Assembly (NCBI GenBank): GCA_030998225.1
Contig: JAPYXD010000412.1
Location: 124,001-188,000, forward strand
Direction: 5' to 3'
Length of the DNA: 64,000 nucleotides
DNA from: Diplolepis rosae
Lineage: Eukaryota > Arthropoda > Insecta > Hymenoptera > Diplolepididae
Shown here in pieces: positions 39,901 to 51,900 of the stretch; the first letter of the stretch is position 1, and every line of letters starts with the position of its first letter. The notes below the pieces were generated by a model. The model made no database searches, was not told the origin of the DNA, and was given only the letters and a program-made list of their open reading frames with translations. A program made the position numbers and the translations under genes.

Positions 39901-42900
39901 CGTTCATTTAAAGTTATTAAATCGTGGGAGGTTAAATTAAGGAACGTTTTGATGATTCTGGTTTGATTGAAAATACTCGATGCCAAGAGGCCGTTGTCCT
40001 GAGACAATTTATCAAGTTCATAATTTATGTGGTCCAAGTCTTTATCATCCAAAGTTCCCAAGAGTGTCTTGGAGATACTTCCTACGAAATTAATAAGGCC
40101 TTTTTTGTTTCTTAATAACACAAAAAGTTGAGCCAGTAATTTCCGTGTTTTATTTAGTCAATTTATCTGATTATTGAGAAAATTTAATTCTAATTGTCCC
40201 GAGCAGTTTACGCACATGTTCAAAGTGGTTACGTACATATTTTGTAAGTTAGTGAAGCGTTCGTTTAGCACACTAGTATCAAGGAATACAATGAGGTGCC
40301 AAGTGTCGTGGTAAAGTTTGGCGTGCCCAATGTTTTCGATGAAAATTGTAGTGTCGTTCAAAGGAGTGAATATTTTTCGTGTCGGGTTTTCCAGAACTGA
40401 ACTAATTCCTCGTATTTTAAACTTGGTATCGTTGTCAATACAGACGGCAGATTAGCCTTTCTTCCAAATGTCAGTTCAAATGAAGTGTATCCAGTACTCT
40501 CGTGAACGGATGTGTTATAAACCATAGTAATGATTTTTAGATTATCGTCCCAAGCGGTTTGATTTCGCTGATTGCCATCTTTAAAAGATCTTTCGCAACA
40601 GCGTGAGTTCGTTCCAAGGCCCCGTTACTTTGAGGATGAAACGTTTTGATTTTAATATGCTTTATTCTGAATGAATTTTCGAAGTTTTGAACCAGTTCGG
40701 CAACAAAATTAGCGCCTTGGTCTGTAAGAATGTGTTTGGGAGAAGAAAAATATAGATGTAATAATCAAACAATTCTGTAATTATTGATTCGGATCTGGTA
40801 TCTTTTAGTGGTATAAGAATTAAATATTTTGTCAGCATGTCCTGTATGGAGAGTATGAATTCGTTTTTTCTCAGTGTCATAGGAAAGGGTCCAAATATGT
40901 CCATAGCAATCTTATCGTTAGGCTCCATGGGTGTGTCTAGAATAGTTGCTTCAGCTTTAGGTCTAATCCTGATGAGCTTTTGTTTTTGACAGGTGTCACA
41001 TTTCTTGATCAATTTAATTATGTCGTCTTCCATATATTTCCATACGTCTTTATCTTTTGCACGCAAAACTGACTTATTCTCTCCAAAATGTTGCGATGAA
41101 AGGTTACCGTGACTTTCTTCGATAATCCTTTGCTTTTCTTCTTGTGTTAAATCCCCTGTTGGACTTGTACACAATGCAAACTGTAAGTCAGAGTACTTAA
41201 ACTCTAAAAAGTTAATGAGCAGTCGGATTTTCAGTTTTTCCAAAGGAGTTACTGTGGGATCGCTGAAGTCCAATCGGACGTAGGTTAACTTGCGCTCTAT
41301 GCATTGGAGTATGGCTTGTAATTTCGTCAGCCACGATCTTTCGTCGTATTCAGGCATCAGAATGCTGTTCGGGACTCTTCTTCTTTGAGTTTTCACGAGC
41401 TTGATCCACAACTTTCTTTCAGCGTTGGGTTTCCACTTTGTCCGGTGTTATGTTTTTTTTTTAGCCATTTATAAAACTCACTAATCAACTCGGGATTCCA
41501 ATCTTGTTGGACTTCGTTTTCTGGTGGTTCGAGCGATTCATGAGAACTACTAGGTGAATCGACCTGCTCATACACTTCTACAAGTGTCAAAGATTGGTTG
41601 CTATTTATTATTTGTCAGTGAATTCGTATTCTATTTGTCTCTCTACATCGCCCAGTATGCGTTTTGTTTCTCCTGTTTCGAAGTCTTGAACAGGGAGTAC
41701 TCTTGACACAGCATCCGCTGCCTTGTTGTCTTTACCTTTTACGTACTTTATTTCGTAATCGTACTCTTCAAGGCGTAACCTTCATCTTAATAACCTTGAT
41801 GAAGGGTCTTTTACACTGAATAGCCATTTCAATGGTTGATGGTCTGTTTGTATCTTCAAATTTCTGCCAAGCAAAAATTGTTGTAATCTTTTTACAAGCC
41901 ACACAATGGCGAACAGTTTTTTTCAGTTGTGCTGTAGTTTATTTCCGGCTTGTTGAGGTTTCTTGATATATAACAGCACGGGTGCCCATCTTGCGGTAGA
42001 ATACCGCCAAGGCTGACATTCGAGGCGTCTGTAGTCAGTGTGAATTCTTTGCTATAATCTGAATATCGTAGGACGGGTGAGGAGCACAAACATTTCTTTA
42101 GATCTTGGAAGGCCTTTTCACAAACCTCGGTCCAGTGAAATGGCTGGTTTTTCTTTGTTAATTCTGTTACTGGTTTTGCGCGTGTAGAGAAATTCTTGAT
42201 GAATTTTCTGTAATATCCAAATAGTCCTAAAAACGCTTGGACATCAGTTGGAATTGAAGTTTTTTGGAGTTAAGGACTGCTTCAATTTTCTTTGAATTTG
42301 GTTTAACACCTTCAGCTGTAATAACATGTCCTAGATATTCAAGTTCTGGTATCAAATATTCGCATTTGTCGGGTTAAAATTTTAGGCCAGTCTGTCTGAG
42401 TCTTTCAAATAAAGATACAAGGATCTGATGATGCTCTTGAATACTTGATCCGAAGATTACAATATCATTCAAATAAACAAAGCATATTTTTCCAATCAGT
42501 CCCCTTAACGCAGTGTTCATCATTCGCTGGAATGTGGGTGGTGCATTTTCGAGTCCAAAAGGCATGCGCTCGTATTTAAAGTGCCATTTCGGTGTGCAAG
42601 TCTTGTATTTTCCCTTAGTAGCTTCAATCGGCCGTTCAGTTCTCGAGCTGTAATATAGTTGATTCTATCTTCTCCAGATTTTACTGTTATGTAATTATAT
42701 TTTACATCTTCAGTGTTTATTTTTAAGGTCTCTTGAGTTTCGTCGGCAATAGGCACTTTAAATCGATGATTTGATATACAATAAATTGACTCAGGGATGA
42801 AAGAGCTGTCTTGGATAATGACCTGTCCGTTTTCTCTCTGCGTTTCTATTTCTATTAGCCTAACACTCTTTTTGGATACATAGATTCCATCGTCAATCTG

Positions 42901-45900
42901 TTCATATTCCTTTTCATTTAGTTTCAGCTTTTGATTGGACAGATTAAAATGGTAGCTATGCATAAAAGGTATTCCTATTATTCCATTTTCTGGTAATGGA
43001 AAATTATTAGGCACTATATAAAAAATATGATCTATCTCTTGGAATCTTAGTTTTGTTAGTTATTTCGAAATATGTAAGTCGTTCTCCATAACGAATTCCT
43101 TTTTACATTCTTCTCTATGATATGGCTTGTTTCGCCAGCTTCTGTTCTGGGTTCGTTGTCGATTCTGGTGTTTTTCCCTGTATCAGATTTCGGCTTCAAG
43201 AGCTTCCTGCTGAGCCCCGTTTATGGTACCTGGTTTTAATGGTCGGATCTGAGATCCTATTTCATCTCGCAAATTCATAATATATTTCTTGATTGCAGAC
43301 TTCTCTTCTATTTGTAAAGCTATTTTTCTCGCGGTTACATTCGAATGGTCATTTTGCACGGGATACTTTAACTCGTTTGGTGGCTGTCTAAATCATAAAT
43401 TATAAGATTGAACTGGTTCATTAGGCATTTGTTTGATTGACTCAAGTTTAGACCTAGACCTATTCATTCCTACATTCTGCCTGAGTGCCTGAAAGAGTTC
43501 ATCGTAATTATTATTTGGTATAAATCTTATTGATCTCTTTGCCTGATCTTGAATTTTCTCGGCTATTATGAAGTCCAATAATAGATCCGGTTGTGAACAT
43601 CTAAGTTTTCCTCGTTTAATCGATTTAATGACATCTTCTGTACCGTTGTCGTCCTTTTCTAGTAGAATTTCGATTGTGCTGACAATGTCTTTAGCAGGTG
43701 GCACACAGGTTACGTTCTGCGTATCTTTCGGGAAAGCGCGAGCTTCTGTCCATGCTGTCAGTCTTGGGTTCGTATGTGTCGGTGCATTAGAGAATCCATG
43801 CGTGTATGAGAGTTGGTTCGCTTGTACCTGGTCTTGGCTCGAAACTGTGAGCTCTGCGTTTGCTTGTGTGGAGATATTTGAGTTTCCGTGTGTGTTTGTC
43901 GGTGAATTGCTTCGTGACCGGTATCTTTTTCCAGATTTCCTTTCTGTGCGGGTGTAAAGTTCAGTTCTTCCATCTCTTGTAGACTCGTCTTCAGTTTCGA
44001 GCATATTAGAGTGTCTAGCGATTGTAGCAATTTCGCGTTCTCTGGGTTCAATTCCGCTATCTTTTCCGTAAACAGCTGCTGATTTCTTTCGATCAAGCTG
44101 AACTTTTCAAGAATTTGAGATATAGCGTCTATATTTGAATTACTTGAATGATCGAGAGAACCTGATGAGGACATCTTAGTCGTAACTCGGGAAGGAAAAT
44201 TTAAATTGGAAATAATATCCTCTGAGTAAGAACTTTCCTCGGCAGAATAGCTGCGAAAATTTTTCCTATAAATATGATACGCCAGTATGCTCATGTGTGT
44301 GTGCCTCAATTATCGTTCGAGTGTAACGAACAAAAAAAATGAAGTCGCGGCACGGTTGACACGTACTTAATTTTATCATACGTTGGACCCTGTTGATAAT
44401 AATTATGACCAGGGCCGTCCGGAACTATTCAATAAGACGAGAGAAAAGACAAAACGAAAAAAAACGATAAAATTAGGATATAAAAAATCGAAATAAGATT
44501 CGCGTTACAATATATTTTCTAATAAATCGACCGATTTTTATACTGACCCTTTTTGATGGCGTTTGTTAAAGAAAGAAGCCGCGTATTGCTTCCTACTATT
44601 TCGCAGGTTTTTTTTTCTCTTTTACTTACGAAAAATATTTTATTCGAGAACCACTGTCGGGATGCATTTCAGCTGCTGAGCGACCGATGAGAAAATTCCT
44701 TGACTCCTGTAGAGTTTTAGTAAAATTATTTAAAAATACATTAATATTTCCTCGCCGTCCTCACATGAGAATGATCCCATTCTGGCATCAATTTTAGTAC
44801 GCAATGTGCCTGATTCTCGCATTTTTTGAAAGATGCGAGAATTTATGATTCTTGCATTATTTGAGTATGGAATAGGGCGAGAATCATACTTTCCGTCAAT
44901 TACCGGGAATTGATAATTCAAAAAGCCCGCTTAAAAACATAGTGAAAAACCTTTTTGACGCTAAATTGGCCCCATTGTCCTCTATACTGACGTGGAGTTC
45001 GGGCGCGACCTGTCATTTAGTTTGTTCACAGTGCTTGATATTCTCAGTTTATCTCAAGTATGTTTCGCGATTTTTCCGATGGATAAAAATACCGAACAGA
45101 GAATTTGTCTCAGATTTTGCATTGCAAATGGAATTTCGTGTGCGGAATCGCTGAAAATGTTACAGAAGGCTTATGGTGAACGGACTTTATCAAAAATACG
45201 TGCATATGAGTGGTACAATGCATTCAAAAGCGGTCGTGATGTGGTGGAAGATTTGCCTCGCTCTGGTCGGCAATCAACGTCTTCAACTGAAGTTAACATC
45301 CCTAAAGTAAAGAAAATGGTGACTGAAAATCGTCATTTAAGTTTACGAGAGATAGCCGCTTAACTTTCTGTGTCTCATGAATCAGTTCGTACCATTTCAA
45401 ACGATTTTTTGGGCATGAAACGCTTTGCTGCTCGACTAGTTCCGAAAGATCTGAATTTTCTTCAAAAACTCAATCGCATAAAGGCCAAAAACTCCAAAAA
45501 TATCATCGAACAACCACCGTATTGTCCTGATATGGCTCCGGCCGAATTTTTTCTCTTTCAAAAACTCAAATTACCACTTCGAGGATAAGTGTATTATTTC
45601 GGGAGGGTTCTACTTTGAAGGCGATAGAATGAATTTGGATGAATAATAAAGAGTGTGTGTTTTATTGACCAGTTCCCGGTAATTTTTTGACAGAATGTAC
45701 TACATATTTACTATGAGTGCATCATATTATGTTACATATTATAACTTATTGATGGATATATCCGAGTAATTTCATGTTGAGTGATCTGAAGAATTCCACC
45801 TATTGTTAGCAATTTCGATAAAAGTTCGCGAATCATTTCTCTTCGGTGTTAAGAAAAATATCCTATAATGCTTTCTGGAAAATCTGTAAAATAAGAGCGC

Positions 45901-48900
45901 TAATAAACATCTGCACGTGCTGGAAAATCTTAATCTTAATAGATTGAAGTTAACGCTCCTGCACGGAAAATTTTAGTTGTCGATACTTTCTTTAATTGTC
46001 AATGGCTCTTGGATATGACTATTATGAAATAGCGAATTGGAATGAACAAAGTTTAATGGGATGCCACAAATTTTTTTAAAATAGTTTTCAAAAAAAAAAA
46101 AATTTTGTAATTCCGTCCCAACATACGTTTAATTAGATATTTATATCTAAAATTGACTAAAGGGAAGCCAAAATAACTATATGGCTCAATTCTTTTTCCA
46201 GAAATCGTAGGTTATTGAAGCAATTTTTAAAGCATAGTTGAAATTATTGATGAAAATGGAAGAGAGTAGATTAATTTTTAGAATACATGACTTACTAATT
46301 TCTTAAATCTATATGTTTCTTGTATTTTTAGTAATCTTGATTTGTGGAAAATTATGTTCCAGTCGCTCTCCAAGTTCACACATGGAACCAAAGATGCCAA
46401 AAAATATATAAAATTTCAAGAAAGATGGTTATCATTAGCTGACCTTAATGAAACCATTGTATCAAAGTGGGTGCAAAAACACTCATCTGATCCAAATTCT
46501 TGTATATTGTATATACCAAAGAAAGAGCAGTTGACTTTTCTGACTGAAATTAAACAATTTAAAAATAAATAGAGAGATAAGTGGCCTTTCCGGTGTTGTA
46601 ATGATGTTTAATTTGTATGACGACTTTTTGACTAAGAACTTGGTCCTTTTCAAGATTATAAGAATATAAAGACAAATTTATTACGTAGAGTGTAGAAACA
46701 TATTTGGTTGGCAACAAAGTCATTTAAAGACATTTAAAACAACTTGGTTACGTTAATAAGCTCGATATTTGGGTTCCTTACAAATTGAACGAAATTCAAC
46801 TCACCAAACGAATTTCCATTTGCGATTCATTCCTGAAACGTAACGAAACCAATCCATTTTTAAAGCGAATCATAGCGCGCGATGAAAAATGGGTTGTTTA
46901 CGATAACTTCGTGCGAAAAATATCATGGAGCAAGAGAGATAAGCCTGCACAATAGAAATCAAAAGCCGATATTCATCAAAAGAAGGTTATGCTGAGTGTT
47001 TGGTGGGATTTCAAAGGTATTGTTTATTTTGAGCTACTCCCAAGGAATGAAACTATCAATTCGAATGTCTACTGTCGCCAGCTAATGAAATTGGACAAAA
47101 ACTCAAGGGAAAGCGGCCAGAACTGGCAACTAGTAAAGGCATCACCTTCCATCAAGATAACGCCAGACCACATACATCTTTGGTCACTTGTAAAAAATTA
47201 TTGGAGTTAGGCTGGGAAGTGATGCTTCATCCACCGTATAGTCCTGACCTTGCACCACCCGATTATAATTAATTCCGATCACTTCAAAACCATTTGAATG
47301 AAAAACATCTGATTAAAATGAGGCTGTAAAAATGAGTTGATTCAGTTTTTTGCCTTTAAGAATCAAGTTTTCTACGAAAGCAGAATTATGAAGCTGACTG
47401 ATAGATGGCAAAAGGTCATCGAACAAAATAGTCAAAATATGATTGATAAATGTTTGTTATTCATATTAATAAATTTGCTTTGAAAATTATGAAAAAAAAT
47501 GAAATGACTTTGTTGCCAGACCAATATTTTGTGAAATGACAACGTGGTTTTTTATAAAACAAATGATACAAAAATTAGAAAACAATGATAAAAGAGAGAT
47601 AGAGAAAAAACATGGCTTACGATTTTTGCTTTTTACGATAAAATAAAATAAGAGGTAAATTCAAAGAGATCTAGATACATTTTGCATTTAGAGAGTTTTT
47701 GTTGAGTTTTGTTTAAAATATCAATTGCTTAAAAAAACATACTGTCCGTAGTTTAAAAGATCAATAAAATAAGGTTTTTAAAAGCTTCAAACTAAAAATT
47801 TGTCTTTTTACCTGTCATAGTTTTGAAGTTACAAAAGATAAAAATCATACCTGTAAGAATTATGTAGGTTATATTGTGTCCGAAACTATATTGGGAAACT
47901 ATTTATAAGAAATATAAATTGTGTGTAGATCGGCATGCAGCCAATTGCACCTCGGAGACGCAATCGGGCCAAATGTTCATACAGCCCGCTTCAACGGGCG
48001 AAATGTTCATACTGCCAATTTGGACACAAAACGTCGTGTGTACCTTGAGCAACATGGTGGCGACGTGACTCGTGTGAATATCGCCCTCACTACGGTCGGG
48101 CGGGTACACTTCGCACTCGTCACAATCGCTACCATGCCGCGCTTGGTATGCAATCTATTATTATGCAGCACAAGCATGTTTTTCTCGCTTTTTGACGCGT
48201 GTTTTGCGGGCGTAAAGTTTGTCATTTAAGTCCTGCAGGCGTAAATAGGGAGTGGCGGGTGCTTAAATAACTACTTTTAAGCACTGCATTTAGATTCGAC
48301 TGACATAAAGTCGAATCATGTCTCGAAACTTATCCTTGCTTAACCATGTGTTAGAGAAGGACAGAAATACAACCCGCGCGAAAGTGCTGCCATCTCACGT
48401 TTTCTTCTTATACTTGTGGACCGACATTTTTTTGCAAAAGTTACACGTCTGTTGCATGAAAATGATCAAAAATATTTTATTCAAAGTAATCTCCATTGCT
48501 ATTTACATATTTTTCCCACCTCTCCGGAAGGTGATAAATGCCACGCCAATAAAACTGTTCGTCTTTTAAATCAAAACAGTTATCCAGCCATTCTCGTACA
48601 TTTTCGTACGAAGTGAAGCGTTGTTCAGCAAGAGCGTGGCCCAGTGATGCGAACAGATGGTAATCCAACGGAGCCAAGTCTGGAGAATAAGCGGCATGCG
48701 CCAGTATTTCCCAACTGAACGTCTCGATCGTTTCCTTGACCCATTTCGCTGTGTGTGATGGGGCATTATCGTGAAGAAAAATGACTTTGTGTTGCCTTCT
48801 TCGATAATCCGGTAGTTTTTCTCGTAATGCTCGATTTACATCGATTATTTGCTGTTGGTAGCGATTCATGTTGACAGTTTCACCAGGTTTTAGCAGCTCA

Positions 48901-51900
48901 TAATAGATAACACCCTTCTGATTCCACTAAACGCACTTTTTCGGTGGTTTTCCAGGATCTTCGTTTCTCACATCAAAATTACCACTTTTGAATTTTTTGA
49001 ACCACTCGAAACACTGTGTTTTGCTAAGAGCATGTTCAGCGTAAGCTTTGACAAGCATTCGATGCGATTCTGCAGCAGTTTTCTTCAAGTGATATCAAAA
49101 AACCAGTGCTGTCCGCAAATCGTAGTTCGTAGGCACAAAACTCGACATGTTGATGCTTGTACACGGAGAGAAGAGAACGCAGCTGTGATGTGCGCGGGAC
49201 AAAGCAGAGCTGTGTTCTTACGAAAATGTACGATTGGACACAGCTCAGCTATGTCCTCGCGTAGCCAGAATGTGTGAGCGAATATCTCTGCTTCGCGCTG
49301 GGCACACGCCGTTCGGACGAAGAGGAGCTGTGCGCTCACACATTCTGGCTACGCGAGGACATAGCTGAGCTGTGTCCAATCGTACATTTTCGTAAGAACA
49401 TAGCTCTGCTTTGTCCCGCGCTCATGACAGCTGCGTTCTCTTCTCTCCGTGTAGTAAATACACTGGAATATCGAACTTGGGTTGTTGTCTACTGAAAATC
49501 TTTCTCAGCTGCTAGAGGGTGAAGATGGCGCCGCAGAAGCGGTCGTACGGTCCCTACACTGATGGCAAGCACCATCTATAGGGAAATTCCGGTTTCATAC
49601 TTCTAGACCTGGTAATCGTCGTTTTTCCGAAAAATCCGCAATTCGGATTCCGATCTAGAATGAGTGACGACGACGCAAACTTCGAAGATTTTCTCACCAC
49701 ACCCGGACTTGAACTTGGAATGACATAGAATGATATGAAATGAAAAAACATATTTTTTCATTTCAAAATGTCGTTTATCAAGTCAGGGGGGCTCCCCCCC
49801 CCCGGACCCCCTGGCGGGGTTTAGCCCCTGGGCCACCATAGGGGGCTCTGCCCTCCGGACCCCCTTTTGTTCGCCCCTCACTTTTCTTTTCCACTTCATC
49901 GTCTGTTCATAACGTTATTGATTAACTACAATACAATCTATGCATGTTTTTCGAGTCAAAAAGCGCGAAAAACATGCATATATACATATATTTTGAAGCT
50001 GATCCTACAGTAAGCCACCTTGTGCCAGCATGTTTGATAAACTTTTGAGTGGGTAACCCTAGTTTCATTTGAATCGACTCAAAATTTTCACATCGCGCGT
50101 CCCTGTGGTGAAAAAAATAATATATTTTCACTACGAAATTAGACGGTTTTTAATGACAACTCATTAGAACCTTTCAAAAACCCATTGTGCGCAATAAGTA
50201 TATCACAAGTACCTAAATACTTGTTTGAATGTAATGAGGTACTGTGCTTTACCAGGGGATAAAGAAAATTGCTCTGGGGAATAGTTTGGAAACATTAATC
50301 GAAAAAGTTCTTTTTTCCAGCACATGGTGCAACAGAGCTACAACTAACAAAAATTTCTAAACTCCAAAGAAGTTCTGCATTCACCGCATCTCCCTTCGGA
50401 TTATAAAAAGTGATATTACTCATCTTGTTACGCAATAATGTTTAAGGCAGTGCAGTTAATCTGAACGACTAAAGAACTTTTGACTGGTAGGAAGATTTTC
50501 GAGGTGGTGATTCAGTAGCTGATCCGGATGACACCAAGGACGCACTTAGAAATGTTTTTCCTGGTTTTTGGTTTGATAAATATGAGATACAATGTTTTGT
50601 TTTGGCATGTTGCTGCAATCTATCCAATTTTTTTTTTGCTCTGAAAGATGTATTCGGGCAAATTAAGCATATACAAGAATTTGGATCAGACGGGTGTCTT
50701 GAAATTTTATATATTTTTTTTGGCATCTTTGGTTCCATGTGTGAACTTTAAGAGCGACTGGAACATAATTTTTTACAATTAAAGATTACTAAAAATACAA
50801 GTACCATATACATTTAAGAAAGTAGTGAGTTATGTATTCTAAAAATTAATTTGCTTCCTTCAATTTTTATCAACAATTTTAAAACTATTTTTGGTAGGTG
50901 TAAAAAATTCTGGTATTCCATTATTTATTAAAATTATCTACGAATATAAAATTGAAATTTTTGACCTTCAAACAAAAAATTTGTAAAGTTTGAACCGAAG
51001 AAACATAATATTGTTGTCTTTGATGGAGAGGGAAAAGTTTATTCCAATTCGCTAATTTATAAAAGTAAAAAAAAACCAAAGTTAGTCATATTCAAAAATG
51101 GTGATTCTTTTTCTTGATTATGAAAATGACAATGAGTTTGTTTTGATGTAATGATATTATTTTTGTAAAAAATATTTTATTTAAAAAATTCGAGAAGTCG
51201 GCATTTCTGCGGTGGCAGTTTTGGTATTCACAAAATTTGGAAAAAAACCACAACCTATATTTATTACAAACGACTTATTATTAAAACAGTTAAAAATAAC
51301 AACTAAAGCCTGAACATTTTACGACTGATATTGACGTTAAAAGAACAAGAATCTAAAGAATGCTTGAGAATTAGATTCTACCCTACAGTGTGAATAAAGC
51401 ACGTAATTAAATATTGATTTAAAATTAAACTTAGATGCGATGAAAGTAATGCGTATAAATAATATGATCAACTTACCTGGAATTTTCAGTCATTAATGTA
51501 AATATTGTGTAAATGCGAGTCGCTCGCAAGTTTAGGCCTGAGCACAATGAAGCATTACATACGAAACCCTAAATTCTAAGTCATTCTGTCATTCTCTAAC
51601 ATAATATGATGGAAAAAAACAAACGACTTTAAAATCCACGTTTCACATTTACTGTTTTGTTATGCTAAGGACTTTCAGAAGTCCTGACTCCTGACAGAGC
51701 TGGCCAGAGACGACGGTAAACTCGGAGTCCCATACGTCCCAATTGGTTGCTGTTAATGTTATTTTATTGGCAAAGCAGTACGTTCATTGACCAATCATAA
51801 CCTCTTGAATTCAAGCGCGCGATGTTCAAGTACTATTTTACCTTATAAAAATTATTCATGAAAAATTTACATCATCGACTGAAATAGGGTACTCTAGGGA

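Larger units (their letters stand above)
39333..44310 (-). mobile_element. Decayed Ty3/gypsy element with env-like gene
   Basis: Minus-strand order is gag, protease, reverse transcriptase, RNase H, integrase, env, as in insect gypsy-type errantivirus-like elements. Every gene carries frameshifts, stops or deletions. It is in the same orientation as the host gene. Clear paired LTRs were not found. Confidence 0.85.
48430..49613 (-). mobile_element. Mariner A copy 2, deletion derivative with nested fold-back
   Basis: The 5' TIR lies at 49580-49613 (accaggtctagaagtatgaa then accggaattt on the minus strand). The 3' end is near 48430 and degenerate. It shares the internal deletion joint of copy 1 at 15042-15690 and contains a 294-bp hairpin element before the start codon. 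Confidence 0.85.

Noticed and set aside
43568..43957. Plus-strand 129-codon frame
   Set aside because: Antisense of the gypsy gag region.
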